A stretch of DNA of 64,000 nucleotides from Rahnella ecdela (GTDB lineage Bacteria > Pseudomonadota > Gammaproteobacteria > Enterobacterales > Enterobacteriaceae). Under the pieces are notes generated by a model. That model did no database searches and was not told where the DNA came from. It saw only the letters and a list, made by a program, of their open reading frames with translations. Shown here piece after piece: positions 1 through 9,844 of the stretch (position 1 is its first letter; each line of letters begins with the position of its first letter). A program made the position numbers and the translations under genes. The stretch lies in contig NZ_JAFMOY010000133.1 in assembly GCF_019049625.1 (NCBI RefSeq), positions 496,001-560,000 on the forward strand, written 5' to 3'.

Positions 1-463
1 CGCGGTCTTGTAAACCCAGCGTATCTGCCAGTTTATGCAACGAGCGGATCGCCAGATCTAAGGGCTTCGCAGAACCGTCATTAGCTTTGACACTCAGCAC
101 CGGCGCGATAGTTTCCAGCTGAGCGGTCGCAGGGCCGTAACCCTGTGTCAGCAGAACCAGCGACGGTTTCAGTTGCTGGATAAGCTCCATATTGGGCTCG
201 GTGCGCTGACCAACGTCAATCACTCCGGGCGCCAGCGGCGGTTCCCCTACCCATATGTTGTAATTACGGATATCCGCAATCGCCAGCGGCATTACGCCGA
301 GTGCGATCAGAAGTTCAGCGGGAAGCCATTCGAGGGCAATAATTCGGCTGAGATCGGGACGGGACGCAGAAAGCGCGGGCAACGATGTCAGCAACGGGGA
401 AAGCGCCATCATCTGCAAAATGCGACGGCGCGTTATCCCGGAAAATAGTGAAATATCAGACAT
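1..463 (-). CDS. fhuD: FhuD, periplasmic ferric hydroxamate-binding protein (partial, 5' part only)
   Basis: Binds ferric hydroxamate siderophores (ferrichrome, coprogen) in the periplasm and delivers them to the FhuB permease. Only the first 154 codons are in the window; the gene runs off the left edge. The N-terminus has a twin-arginine-like motif (RRR at residues 12-14) before a hydrophobic stretch, as in E. coli FhuD, so Tat or Sec export is expected. Typical FhuD sequence follows, including LEWLPAELL, GEPPLAPGVIDVG and QRTEPN. The ATG sits 1 base after the fhuC stop, which implies translational coupling. fhuB should follow outside the window. Identity rests on recalled similarity to E. 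coli FhuD. Confidence 0.93.
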   Translation of the reverse strand, partial: MSDISLFSGITRRRILQMMALSPLLTSLPALSASRPDLSRIIALEWLPAELLIALGVMPLAIADIRNYNIWVGEPPLAPGVIDVGQRTEPNMELIQQLKPSLVLLTQGYGPATAQLETIAPVLSVKANDGSAKPLDLAIRSLHKLADTLGLQDR

Positions 464-464
464 A

Positions 465-1277
465 TCAGTATACGAAACTCACCGGTGCGCCACCCGCAGG
501 ATGCGGCAAAATGCCCATCGGAATGCCATAAATTTGTTCGAGCACGTCACCGCGCATCATTTTTTCAGGTTCGCCCTGAGCAATCATCTCGCCGCCGCGC
601 AGCGCCATCAGCTGGTCGCAATAACGAGCTGCCATATTCAGGTCGTGCAGAACCGCAATCACGGTTAAGCCTTTTTCGCGGCTCAGACGCTGGATCAATG
701 CCAGTACGTCTTTCTGGTGCGCAATATCGAGCGCAGAAGTTGGTTCATCAAGCAGCAGGCAGCGGCTGTCCTGCGCCACCATCATTGCCAGCCAGGCACG
801 CTGACGCTCGCCACCGGACAGGCTGTCAACCAGACGATGAGCGAAAGGATTGAGACCCACCAGCGAAATCGCTTCTTCAACTTTTTCTTTATCGTGATGT
901 TTGAAACGCCCGAGCGCGCCGTGCCACGGGTAGCGGCCAATCGCCACCAGTTCTTGTACGGTCATGCCTTCAGCCGCCGGAAGTTGCTGCGGCAGATACG
1001 CTACCTGCCGCGCAAAGGCTTTGCTGTCCCACTGCGCCAGCGACGTTTCATTGAGGTAAATCGTTCCGGATGTCGCCGCCTGATGGCGTCCCAGCATTTT
1101 TAACAACGTCGATTTCCCCGAACCATTGTGACCAATCAGCCCGCACACTTTTCCTTGCGGGAAAGTCAGCGACAATGGCGCCAGCAACGTACGTCCCGGC
1201 ACGGTAAAGCTGAGATCTTGCAGGCGGAATATGCTGTCCGGCAGCGGGGAAGAAGGATGTACGTTGTTATCAGGCAT
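465..1277 (-). CDS. fhuC: FhuC, ATPase of the ferric hydroxamate ABC importer
   Basis: Cytoplasmic ATPase that powers FhuB-mediated import of ferric hydroxamates. With the ATG at 1277 it has 270 residues (E. coli about 265). Walker A GHNGSGKST is near residues 49-57, the ABC signature LSGGERQR near 153-160, Walker B CLLLDEP near 173-179, and the H-loop His near 211. The C-terminus (IPMGILPHPAGGAPVSFVY) is nearly the same as in E. coli. The frame is open to a GTG at 1322 (285 residues), but that codon lies inside a hairpin just after fhuA, so I prefer the ATG. Neither start has a strong ribosome-binding site. Second gene of fhuA-fhuC-fhuD. Confidence 0.95.
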   Translation of the reverse strand: MPDNNVHPSSPLPDSIFRLQDLSFTVPGRTLLAPLSLTFPQGKVCGLIGHNGSGKSTLLKMLGRHQAATSGTIYLNETSLAQWDSKAFARQVAYLPQQLPAAEGMTVQELVAIGRYPWHGALGRFKHHDKEKVEEAISLVGLNPFAHRLVDSLSGGERQRAWLAMMVAQDSRCLLLDEPTSALDIAHQKDVLALIQRLSREKGLTVIAVLHDLNMAARYCDQLMALRGGEMIAQGEPEKMMRGDVLEQIYGIPMGILPHPAGGAPVSFVY

Positions 1278-1315
1278 AAGATTTTCTACGTCGACATCTG
1301 GTTGATAATAGGAAA

Positions 1316-1336
1316 CGGGCACGACCAGCGTGCCCG
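1316..1336 (-). terminator. Hairpin between fhuA and fhuC
   Basis: A perfect 7-bp inverted repeat (CGGGCAC, 7-base loop, GTGCCCG) sits right after the fhuA stop. Only a short T stretch (TTTCC) follows on the minus strand. It is probably a leaky terminator or mRNA-stabilising structure that lowers fhuCD expression relative to fhuA. The function is inferred from position and structure. Confidence 0.5.
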
Positions 1337-1359
1337 GAGTTTAGTGCTTGTGACGCGTA

Positions 1360-3588
1360 TCAGAAACGGAATGTGGCTGTTGCAACAACCTGACGATCTG
1401 AACCCCAGTAACAGGCGTAATCGCGGTAGCAACTGGCAACATATTCGCGATCCAACAAGTTGTTGATGTTCACACCCACGGAAGAACCCGGCAGGCCGAA
1501 GCGGCCCAAATCGTATTTAACTGTGGCATCAACCAGCGTGTATGAGGAGACATTGAAAGCGTCATTCTCTTTGTCTGCATTCACGCCGTTCGCCGTGTAG
1601 AAACTGGAACTGGCACCGACATAACGCACACCGGAACCGATGGTCAGGCCGCTAAGTGCCGTTTCGTGGAAGGTGTAATCAGCCCACAGGGACGCCATGT
1701 TTGCCGGCACTTCAACAGGACGCTTGCCTTCGAAATTGGTGTCATGCGTGTATTTCGCATCGGTGTAGGTGTAAGACGCCGTGATGTTGATGTTGGCGTT
1801 AACTGCGGCTTTAGCTTCGAGTTCGACACCGCGTGAACGGATTTCACCAGACTGAACGCTGAAGTTGGCATCAGACGGGTTGGCCGTCAGGTTTTTATCT
1901 TTCGTGAGCTGGTATACCGCTGCCGTCACGCTGATCGGACGATCGTTCGGGATGTATTTGATCCCGGCTTCGTACTGTTTACCCATTGAAGGATCGAACG
2001 GTTTGCCTTCTTTGCTGGCACCTGCGGTCGGTTCAAAGGATTCGCTGTAGCTAAAGTACGGGGAAATACCATTGTCAAACAGGTAGTTCAGACCACCACG
2101 CCAGGTGAACTGCTCGTCATTAATCTGCGATGCGCTGTTGGTGGTACGCGTAAAGGTTGAGCTTTTCGCAAAGTCGTAACGGCCACCAAGGGTCAGGATC
2201 CACTGATTCCATTCCGCCTGATCCTGCACGTACAGACCCGTTTGTTCCTGCCGATTGAGGATCTTATACGGGAAGTACAGGGAAACGTTGCCGTTACCGT
2301 ATTGCGGATTGGCCAGATTCAGATTACTTGCGCTGCCGTAGTCCGCGTCAATGTCGTTACGCATACGCATGTAATCGACGCCTGCCAGTACGGTGTGATC
2401 GACATCGCCGGTACCAAATTTGGCCTGAGCCTGCGTATCAACATCAAAGTTCGCCAGCTTCTCTTTGGACTGAACATAGCTGCGGGTGATATTGCCGTTA
2501 CCGAGATAACCGAAGCCGTAAACAGATTTATATTCGGTATCCAGTTTGGTGTAACGCAGGTTCTGGCGCACCGTCCAGGTATCATCAAATTGGTGCGCGA
2601 AGCTGTAACCGACCATTTTCTGGTTGCGGGACATGCGGTTGCCCGCTTCACCTTCGTTGAAATCTGTCGGCAGTTTATGCGCTTTACCGTTGGCGTCGTA
2701 ATAAGGCACCACGGTACCTTCACGAGGTAACCAGCCGTAGTAACCTGCATCCGGATCGTTCTGGAAATTGCTCAGGAAGGTAAAGTCTGTTTTATCATCA
2801 GGACGCCAAGAGAAAGACGGCGCAATCGAATAGCGTTTCTCTTTCGCCATTTCCTGCTGCGCATCCTGACTGCGTGCCACGCCGGTCAGACGGTAGGAAT
2901 ACACGCCGGCATCGTCGATAGCATCGCTGAAATCAAAACCGGTCTGATACAGATTGTCTGTACCCATTTTGAACTGCACTTCTTTGAGCGGTTCATTGGT
3001 CGGGCGCTTGCTGACCATGCTGACCACGCCGCCGGGGTTGCTCTTGCCGTACAGAACGGATGATGGCCCGCGCAGCACTTCAACGCGCTCAAGCATGTAC
3101 GGATCCATCGACACTTCAGAATAATTGTCGCCCTGAAGTTTGATGCCGTCCAGATACTGGTTGGTGTTAACAGAAGTGAAACCACGGATTGCCATGGCGT
3201 CGATAGTGTTAGAGCTGCCACGGCTGGCGAAGACACCCGGGGTATAACCCAGAGCTTCTTTCACGGTCACAGGCTGCTTCATGTCCATTTCTTCGCGGGT
3301 AACCACAGAAACAGATTGTGGTGTTTTCACGAGTGGCGTGTCGGTTTTCGTACCGGTTGCGCTATGTTTTGCCGCGATAGTCGCCGCCGGGCCCCACGCA
3401 GATTCCTGTGGTGCATCACTTGCAGATGAAGCCGTTACATTAATCGTATCTTCTTTCGCAGGCGCGGTAGTTGCTGCACCGGCATAAAACGCGGAAGACC
3501 CCAGTGCTGCGGTAATGGTTAAAGCTAACGTCCGACGCTTAAATGCGCCTTTTGGGACAGAAATTGAAAGCGAGCGTTGAGAAGCCAT
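1360..3588 (-). CDS. fhuA: FhuA, TonB-dependent ferrichrome receptor
   Basis: Outer-membrane receptor for ferric hydroxamates, energised by TonB-ExbBD. From the ATG at 3588 it has 742 residues (E. coli 747). The start is chosen because MASQRSLSISVPKGAFKRR begins a normal signal peptide (hydrophobic core LALTITAALGSSAFYAGA) and an AGAGAT-like ribosome-binding site precedes it; the frame is open further upstream to 3690. A TonB box (DTINVTAS) follows the signal peptide, then a plug domain (TPQSVSVVTREEMD) and a 22-strand-type barrel ending in Phe (FRF). First gene of the fhu operon, with a Fur-like box in its promoter. Many TonB-dependent receptors look alike; the adjoining fhuCD supports FhuA. 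Confidence 0.93.
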   Translation of the reverse strand: MASQRSLSISVPKGAFKRRTLALTITAALGSSAFYAGAATTAPAKEDTINVTASSASDAPQESAWGPAATIAAKHSATGTKTDTPLVKTPQSVSVVTREEMDMKQPVTVKEALGYTPGVFASRGSSNTIDAMAIRGFTSVNTNQYLDGIKLQGDNYSEVSMDPYMLERVEVLRGPSSVLYGKSNPGGVVSMVSKRPTNEPLKEVQFKMGTDNLYQTGFDFSDAIDDAGVYSYRLTGVARSQDAQQEMAKEKRYSIAPSFSWRPDDKTDFTFLSNFQNDPDAGYYGWLPREGTVVPYYDANGKAHKLPTDFNEGEAGNRMSRNQKMVGYSFAHQFDDTWTVRQNLRYTKLDTEYKSVYGFGYLGNGNITRSYVQSKEKLANFDVDTQAQAKFGTGDVDHTVLAGVDYMRMRNDIDADYGSASNLNLANPQYGNGNVSLYFPYKILNRQEQTGLYVQDQAEWNQWILTLGGRYDFAKSSTFTRTTNSASQINDEQFTWRGGLNYLFDNGISPYFSYSESFEPTAGASKEGKPFDPSMGKQYEAGIKYIPNDRPISVTAAVYQLTKDKNLTANPSDANFSVQSGEIRSRGVELEAKAAVNANINITASYTYTDAKYTHDTNFEGKRPVEVPANMASLWADYTFHETALSGLTIGSGVRYVGASSSFYTANGVNADKENDAFNVSSYTLVDATVKYDLGRFGLPGSSVGVNINNLLDREYVASCYRDYACYWGSDRQVVATATFRF

Positions 3589-3623
3589 TGCATTATCTCT
3601 GGAGTGGTAATGGGAATGTAAAC

Positions 3624-3642
3624 GATAATTATTATTATGACC
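3624..3642 (-). promoter_or_regulatory. Fur-box-like operator upstream of fhuA
   Basis: GATAATTATTATTATGACC matches about 14 of 19 positions of the Fur consensus GATAATGATAATCATTATC. It lies about 36 bases upstream of the fhuA ATG and overlaps a plausible -10 (TAATAA), with TTGCGC 17 bases upstream as a -35. Iron repression by Fur is expected for fhuA and inferred here. Confidence 0.65.
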
Positions 3643-3826
3643 GTCGCATATTATGCGCAATGCTTGCCCGTCTGCAACACTAATTAACACATAGATTGGC
3701 TGAATGAATAAAAAATATCCCTATGTTAAATATGGGTAAAAACGCCTATAAATTAAACGGGGATCAATGTGACGGGTTTGCGGAAAATGTGAACCTGCTC
3801 GGGTTAATTTGAGTTAAGAATAACAA

Positions 3827-3862
3827 ATAAAAAGGGCACGATTTTCATCGCACCCTTTAATG
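3827..3862 (-). terminator. Rho-independent terminator of mrcB
   Basis: An inverted repeat AAAGGG/CCCTTT with an inner CGAT/ATCG stem and a TTTC loop lies 25 bases after the mrcB stop. On the minus strand it ends in a U-rich tract (CCCTTTTTATTTG). It separates mrcB from the iron-regulated fhu operon. Confidence 0.7.
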
Positions 3863-3882
3863 TTTCTGAAATCAACAATTTG

Positions 3883-6513
3883 TTACTGGCCGGAACCGAA
3901 CATATCCTTGATCCAACCCGCCACGCCATTGCTGTCTTTCTTCTCATCCTGAGATTGTGGCTGTTGCTGCTGCCCGGATTGCTGCTGTTGTTGTTGCTGT
4001 TGCTGCTGGATCTGTTGCTGCTGTTGCTGAACTGCGGTCACAGAAGCCTGACACATCGCATCCGGTGAATCGGTCCAGACCGGAATGGAGCGCGTTGCGC
4101 CACCGCCGCCCAGCATTCCGCCGCTGTTGTTGCCACAGACAAAGTTACCGCTGCCATCAATGTTCATCGTGCTGATGCCTTCCGGCATTTGCAGATCCAG
4201 CGGCTGCGGTGTGCCGTTCTCCAGATAGCGTCCGTACAGTACCAGCGCACCGGTTGAACCCCACAGTTTGGACGGGCCGTTGTTATCGCGGCCAACCCAG
4301 GTGATCGCCACCTGATTGCCGTCGATACCTGCAAACCAGCTGTCGCGCAGTTCGTTCGAGGTCCCGGTTTTCGCTGCCAGATGCAGTTTCGGGAACTTGT
4401 TCGCCAGCGCGCGTGAAGTGCCTTCCTGCACAACCTGTTGCATCGCATACAGCGTCAGATACGCCGCCTGTGACGGGATCACACGAACCGCCTGCGGGAA
4501 GCTCTGATAAAGCACCGTGCCGTCTTCCGCAATCACCGAACGCACCGCAGACAGTGGCGCTTTGTTACCGCCGCTGGCAATGGTCTGGTATTCCTGCGCC
4601 ACTTCCATCGGCGTCAGTGCAATCGCACCAAGCAACATTGAAGGCGTCTGATTCAGAGATTCTTTCGGGATCCCTAAATTAATCAGCGTTTGGGTGATGT
4701 TATCCAGCCCTACCGCCATACCCAGATTTACCGTCGGGACGTTCATGGAACGCGCCAGCGCATCTACCAGCAGAACCTGACCACGGAACTGGTGGTCATC
4801 GTTTTTCGGTGACCACGTCTGACCGTTCGCCAGTTTCAGAGTCAGCGGCTGATCGGCCAGAATGGTGTTCAGACGGTATTTATCCGGCTGAGAAAGTGCA
4901 GTCAGATAGGTGGCCGGTTTAGCCAGAGAACCGACCTGACGGCGTGCCTGCATTGCACGGTTAAAGCCTGCGAACTGCGTTTCCGCGCCACCGACCATCG
5001 CGCGCACTTCGCCGGTATAACGATCCACAATGACCATCGCAGTTTCGATGTCATTCAGGCCGCTTTTCTTACGCAGTAACGGAATGCCTTCTTCCACCGC
5101 TTTTTCCGCCGCATCCTGAGAAATAGGATCCAGCGTGGTGAAGATTTTCACCCCGGACATGTCCTGAACTTTATCGCCCAGTTTTGCCTGAAGTTCCTGA
5201 CGTACCATCTGCATAAAAGCAGGCTGAGGCGAAATCACGCCGCCTTTCGGCTGCACGCCAAGCGGACGCGCGCTCAGCATGTCATACAGTTCCTGATCGA
5301 TAACTTTTTGATCAACCAGTAAACGCAGCACCAGATTACGGCGCTGTAACGCCATTTGCGGGTTACGCCATGGGTTATACAGCGACGCACCTTTCACCAT
5401 GCCGACCAGCAATGCCTGCTGATCCAGACTCAGTTCATTCACCGGGCGACCAAAGTAATACAGGCTCGCCAGCGGGAAACCGCGGATCTGATCAGAACCG
5501 CTCTGGCCGAGATACACTTCGTTCAGATACAGCTCGAGAATGCGGTCTTTGCTGTAATCCGCGTCCAGCAGGATAGCCATCACGGCTTCACGCGCTTTAC
5601 GGCTCAGGGAACGTTCGTTGGTCAGGAACAGGTTTTTCACCAGCTGCTGAGTCAGTGTTGAACCGCCCTGCACCGCATGACCGGCAGTCAGGTTAGCCAG
5701 CACCGCACGACCAATCGAATAGAAGTTGATGCCGTCGTGTTCATAGAAATGGCGGTCTTCTGTCGCCAGCAAGGTATCGACCAGCAAATCCGGGAAGCCG
5801 GCACGCGGCACGAACAGACGCTGTTCACCGTTGGCGTTAGACGCCTGCAACATCGTGATCAGACGCGGATCGAGGCGGAAAAGCCCGAAGTCATGCTGAT
5901 TATCCAGATTCTTAATTTCTGACAGGCTGCTGCCGTCAAACATCAGACGGGCATTTACCTGCCCTTCTTTACCTTCCGGGAAATCAAACGGACGGCGCAG
6001 CAAATCGATATAATTCGCATGCACCGTAAACTCGCCCGGACGGGTGATACGCGTCACTTCTCGATATTGCGTGCCTTCCAGCAATCCGACCATTTCTGCT
6101 TTGCTGATCGACATATCCGGCTCAAGATTCACCTGACGACCGTACACCGCCGCAGGCAACTGCCAGACTTTGCCGCCGTCAATGCGGTCATGGATTTGCC
6201 TGTTAAGGTAAAACGCATAAATTCCGAGCAGAATAAGAAAAACGATGAACAGTTTGACTAACAGCCAGAAAATACGGCGCTTCAGGCTCTTTTTCCCACC
6301 TTTTTTGGCTTTACGCGGCGGTGCTTTACGGCTCATGCGAGATCCCTGTTCTTCTTCGTACTCATCGTCATCCTCATACTCGTCATCGATTTCTTCTTCG
6401 TAATCATCGTAGTCGTCGTCCCGGCGGCTACGGCGAACGGGACGAGCCCGCGCAGGCTTACGCCCGGCAGGTTTACCTTTACGGCCAATCGGCTCGCGAT
6501 CATCGCCAGACAT
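3883..6513 (-). CDS. mrcB: PBP1b, bifunctional peptidoglycan glycosyltransferase/transpeptidase
   Basis: Inner-membrane class A penicillin-binding protein that polymerises and cross-links peptidoglycan; activated by LpoB through its UB2H domain. 876 residues (E. coli 844). A long cytoplasmic tail holds a basic stretch and a strongly acidic D/E/Y-rich tract (about residues 32-55). One membrane helix follows (about 81-103), then UB2H, a GT51 domain with catalytic Glu in [11 protein letters not shown] (about 252), and a transpeptidase domain with SLAK (Ser about 529), SMN (about 589) and KTGTS (about 715). The C-terminus has a polyglutamine run (about 829-852) before the conserved GWIKDMFG end. 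Followed by its own terminator. Confidence 0.97.
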   Translation of the reverse strand: MSGDDREPIGRKGKPAGRKPARARPVRRSRRDDDYDDYEEEIDDEYEDDDEYEEEQGSRMSRKAPPRKAKKGGKKSLKRRIFWLLVKLFIVFLILLGIYAFYLNRQIHDRIDGGKVWQLPAAVYGRQVNLEPDMSISKAEMVGLLEGTQYREVTRITRPGEFTVHANYIDLLRRPFDFPEGKEGQVNARLMFDGSSLSEIKNLDNQHDFGLFRLDPRLITMLQASNANGEQRLFVPRAGFPDLLVDTLLATEDRHFYEHDGINFYSIGRAVLANLTAGHAVQGGSTLTQQLVKNLFLTNERSLSRKAREAVMAILLDADYSKDRILELYLNEVYLGQSGSDQIRGFPLASLYYFGRPVNELSLDQQALLVGMVKGASLYNPWRNPQMALQRRNLVLRLLVDQKVIDQELYDMLSARPLGVQPKGGVISPQPAFMQMVRQELQAKLGDKVQDMSGVKIFTTLDPISQDAAEKAVEEGIPLLRKKSGLNDIETAMVIVDRYTGEVRAMVGGAETQFAGFNRAMQARRQVGSLAKPATYLTALSQPDKYRLNTILADQPLTLKLANGQTWSPKNDDHQFRGQVLLVDALARSMNVPTVNLGMAVGLDNITQTLINLGIPKESLNQTPSMLLGAIALTPMEVAQEYQTIASGGNKAPLSAVRSVIAEDGTVLYQSFPQAVRVIPSQAAYLTLYAMQQVVQEGTSRALANKFPKLHLAAKTGTSNELRDSWFAGIDGNQVAITWVGRDNNGPSKLWGSTGALVLYGRYLENGTPQPLDLQMPEGISTMNIDGSGNFVCGNNSGGMLGGGGATRSIPVWTDSPDAMCQASVTAVQQQQQQIQQQQQQQQQQSGQQQQPQSQDEKKDSNGVAGWIKDMFGSGQ

Positions 6514-6721
6514 CAGTCAATCTCCCAACGTGCTGCTGTGTTCGTCATAATGATTCTGCTTAGCTGAGTCATTTTCATTTTTGATTTCATAAAGATAGTT
6601 TCAATGGCCTGAAATCCAGGCCGCAAGGCGCTTACTCTGTGCCCCGCTTAAGTTTTCGCCCACAGGAAATGTCTGAAAAACCGGCCCTTTCATGCACAAT
6701 TTTTAAAGGTTCAGACAGACA

Positions 6722-9175
6722 TCAGGACGCGTGTTTTTTCGTCCGGCGCGTAGGCAGCGCCTCCGCCGGATTGTCCGGCCACGGATGTTTCGGGTATCGC
6801 CCTTTCATTTCCTTCTGCACTTCGCGGTACGATCCCTGCCAGAAAGCGGCCAGATCGGCAGTTATCTGCAACGGACGCTGTGCCGGTGACAATAATTCCA
6901 GCACCACGGCAACGCGGCCTTCCGCCAGTTGCGGGCTGCGCTGCTCGCCAAACATCTCCTGCATCCGCACCGAAAGTGCCGGTGGCTGGTCTGCATGATA
7001 ACGGATTGGCAGACGACTGCCAGTCGGCACGGTGTAATGTGTCGGTAATGCACTGTCAAGACGCTGTCGTTGCTGCCAGTCCAGCAGCTTTAATAAGGCG
7101 TCATGCAAATCAACCTGTTGCAGCGATTTTAACGAGCGGACGCCCTGTAAAGAAGGCTGCAACCAGCGTTCGAGACCATCAAGTAAAGCCTGGTCATCCA
7201 CCGCAGGCCAGTCGGCTTCCGGCAGCCATTTAGCCGCGCAGAGAAGCCGCGTGCGCAGTTGTTCTGCCGCCACCGACCAGTTCAGCGCCTGCAAACCCTG
7301 CGTGCGGATCCAGTCGATCAGCGCCTGTTGTAGTTCATCATCATCCGGCTTAGCCAGCGGATTGGCTTTGAGCACCAGCCGGCCAATCTGCCAGCGTCGC
7401 CACGCGCGTAGCGTGCCTTTTTCTTCATCCCACTCCACGGCGGTCTGCTCTTTCACTACGTCAGGCAGCTGCGAAGGCAGTTGCGTAATGTCCAGCGAGA
7501 CAGCCAGCAAAATGCGCGCGTCCGGGCTGTGGTTGCCCTGCAATAACTGTGGCGCAACCAGCCACGGCGCACGGGTCAGTCCGTCATCCTGTGGCAAAGA
7601 CGCGCCCAGTCCGTTGGCCAGCAGATAGCGGCCCTCTTCGCCACGACGCTGCGCAATACGGTCGCTGAAGGCGCGGGCCAGCAGCCACGGTGCAAGGGAA
7701 GCATCCGGCTCACCGTTTTTCGCACCACTGCGCTGCGCCAGCTGTTTTGCCCGCCGCTGCCAGTTGCTCTGCGGGCGGCTGAACCAGTAATCAATATCAG
7801 GCAATCCCCCGCGTGGCGGTTCTTCGAGCATTGCCGCCAGTAATGCCGCGGTTGCCAGTGCATTCGGACTTTGAGTTGCGGCTGCAATCAGCATCGCCGC
7901 CAGCCGCGGCTCGCAGCCCAGCTGCGCCATACGCTGCCCGGCGGCGGTGAGTTTGCCCTGCGCATCGGTGGCGCCGAGCTGTTGTAACAGATTTTTGGCG
8001 GCAGATAATGCGGCGGCGGGCGGCGTGTCCAGCCACTGAAGCTGCGCCGGATCCTGGCAACCCCATTGCAGCAACTCCAGCCAGAAACTGCTCAGATCGC
8101 TTTGCAGAATTTCCGCTTCTGCCTGCGCACTGGCGCGTTCGGCCTGCTCTTTGCTGAACAGATGCCAGCACATTCCCGGCTCCAGACGTCCCGCACGTCC
8201 TGCGCGCTGGGTCATAGACGCCTGACTGATGCGCTGCGTCACCAGCCGCGTCAGGCCGCTGCGCGGATCAAACTGCGCGCTGCGTTCCAGACCGCTGTCG
8301 ACCACCAGGCGGATGCCTTCGATGGTCAGACTGGTTTCAGCAATATTGGTCGCCAGCACCACTTTACGGCGTCCGGCAGGCGAAGGCTGAATGGCTTTTT
8401 GCTGTTGTTCCAGCGACAGCGCGCCGAATAAAGGGCAGAGATCGACATCGTCCGCCAGCCTGCCGCTCAGCTGATTTTGTACGCGGGTGATTTCAGAGAC
8501 GCCCGGCAAAAACAGCAGCATCGAGCCGTGATTTTCGCCCATCAGGCGGCTGACCACCCGCGCCACGCCTTCGTCGAGCCGTTCGTGGGTCGCAAGGGAA
8601 AGATACTGTCTGTCGACCGGAAAACTGCGGCCAGCGGATTCAATGACCGGCGCATCAGGTAATAAAGATGACAGGCGAAGATTGTCGAGCGTCGCCGACA
8701 TAATCAGGATTTTTAAATCATCGCGCAGTGCAGTCTGCACATCGAGTAACAGCGCCAGCGCCAGATCGGCCTGCAAACTGCGCTCATGGAATTCATCGAG
8801 AATGACCATCGACACGCCAGTCAGTTCAGGATCCGCCTGCACCATGCGGGTCAGAATGCCTTCGGTCACTACTTCGAGACGGGTCGCCGGGCTGGTTTTA
8901 CTTTCAGCGCGCATACGGTAACCCACGGTCTGACCCGGCGTTTCACCCAGTTGTTGCGCCAGACGGAAGGCGACGTTTTTGGCCGCCAGACGCCGCGGTT
9001 CCAGCAGCAGAATTTTGCCCGGCAAATTGGCCTGTTTGAGCAACTGCAACGGCAGCCAGGTCGATTTACCCGCACCGGTCGGGGCGAGCAAAAGCACCTG
9101 CGGAGCCAGTTGCAGTGCGGCTAATAGCGGTTCAAGTACAGCGCTGACCGGCAAAGAAGGCAATGAATTCACCAT
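6722..9175 (-). CDS. hrpB: HrpB, DEAH-box ATP-dependent RNA helicase
   Basis: Cytoplasmic DEAH-family helicase of unclear physiological role, regularly found next to mrcB in enterobacteria. 817 residues (E. coli 809). Walker A APTGAGKST is near residues 31-39, motif II is DEFHE (about 127-131, the form typical of HrpB), SAT is in MSATLD, and motif VI is QRAGRAGRLEPG. A helicase-associated region and the HrpB C-terminal domain follow. The gene is transcribed towards mrcB with a 208-base gap that shows no clear terminator, so read-through is possible. Confidence 0.95.
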   Translation of the reverse strand: MVNSLPSLPVSAVLEPLLAALQLAPQVLLLAPTGAGKSTWLPLQLLKQANLPGKILLLEPRRLAAKNVAFRLAQQLGETPGQTVGYRMRAESKTSPATRLEVVTEGILTRMVQADPELTGVSMVILDEFHERSLQADLALALLLDVQTALRDDLKILIMSATLDNLRLSSLLPDAPVIESAGRSFPVDRQYLSLATHERLDEGVARVVSRLMGENHGSMLLFLPGVSEITRVQNQLSGRLADDVDLCPLFGALSLEQQQKAIQPSPAGRRKVVLATNIAETSLTIEGIRLVVDSGLERSAQFDPRSGLTRLVTQRISQASMTQRAGRAGRLEPGMCWHLFSKEQAERASAQAEAEILQSDLSSFWLELLQWGCQDPAQLQWLDTPPAAALSAAKNLLQQLGATDAQGKLTAAGQRMAQLGCEPRLAAMLIAAATQSPNALATAALLAAMLEEPPRGGLPDIDYWFSRPQSNWQRRAKQLAQRSGAKNGEPDASLAPWLLARAFSDRIAQRRGEEGRYLLANGLGASLPQDDGLTRAPWLVAPQLLQGNHSPDARILLAVSLDITQLPSQLPDVVKEQTAVEWDEEKGTLRAWRRWQIGRLVLKANPLAKPDDDELQQALIDWIRTQGLQALNWSVAAEQLRTRLLCAAKWLPEADWPAVDDQALLDGLERWLQPSLQGVRSLKSLQQVDLHDALLKLLDWQQRQRLDSALPTHYTVPTGSRLPIRYHADQPPALSVRMQEMFGEQRSPQLAEGRVAVVLELLSPAQRPLQITADLAAFWQGSYREVQKEMKGRYPKHPWPDNPAEALPTRRTKKHAS

Positions 9176-9259
9176 GAGAGTTAACTTTAAACGGCGGGCA
9201 TTGTAGCATTTAGCCCCACATCCGGCATGTTGCCGTGATTTGTCTGCTCAGGAATCACT

Positions 9260-9802
9260 ATGTCTGCCGAACGCCGCCTGTTTTTCGCCTTATCCCTGCC
9301 TGCAAAATTGCAGAAGCAGGTGATTAAGTGGCGTGCGGACCATTTTCCGGCTGAAACGGGTCGCCCCGTCGCGGCGGCAAATCTGCATATTACGTTGGCG
9401 TTTCTCGGTGAGATAAGCGAGCTGAAAGCCGAGGCGTTGACCCGCGTTGCCGGGCGCATTCAGGCCAAAAAATTCAGCCTGACACTGGATGACATCGGCC
9501 ACTGGCCGGGCTCCGGCGTGGTGTGGATTGGCACAAAGCGCGCGCCGAATGCCTTGTTGCAGCTGGCTTCGGTGTTACGTTCGCACGCTGCCCGCAACGG
9601 CTGCCATCAAAGCACCCTGCCGTTTCACCCGCATGTGACTTTATACCGCAATGCCACGCGTCCTGTGGCTATCCCGCCCGCCACCCCGGAATGGATGCTG
9701 GAAGCCACAGAATTCAGTTTGTACGAATCCCTGTATGAAAAAGGGCGCACCCGTTATCGCTGTCTGCAAACCTGGCCACTGGCTGACGCACCGGCAACTT
9801 AA
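9260..9802 (+). CDS. thpR: RNA 2',3'-cyclic phosphodiesterase (ThpR/LigT)
   Basis: 2H-family phosphoesterase that opens 2',3'-cyclic phosphates on RNA ends and can reversibly form 2'-5' RNA linkages in vitro. 180 residues, normal length. The two diagnostic HxT motifs are HITL (residues 43-46) and HVTL (125-128). The divergent neighbour is hrpB, 84 bases away, and sfsA follows after 42 bases on the same strand, so thpR-sfsA may share a transcript. The ATG at 9260 opens directly into the conserved MSAERRLFFALSLP start. Confidence 0.92.
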   Translation: MSAERRLFFALSLPAKLQKQVIKWRADHFPAETGRPVAAANLHITLAFLGEISELKAEALTRVAGRIQAKKFSLTLDDIGHWPGSGVVWIGTKRAPNALLQLASVLRSHAARNGCHQSTLPFHPHVTLYRNATRPVAIPPATPEWMLEATEFSLYESLYEKGRTRYRCLQTWPLADAPAT

Positions 9803-9844
9803 CTTTACTGCTCACACAAAACTCTACATCACACGGAAACTGTC

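Noticed and set aside
3957-4035. CTG/TTG triplet repeat resembling a tandem array
   Set aside because: It is the coding complement of the PBP1b polyglutamine tail; repeats are not spaced as in a CRISPR array.
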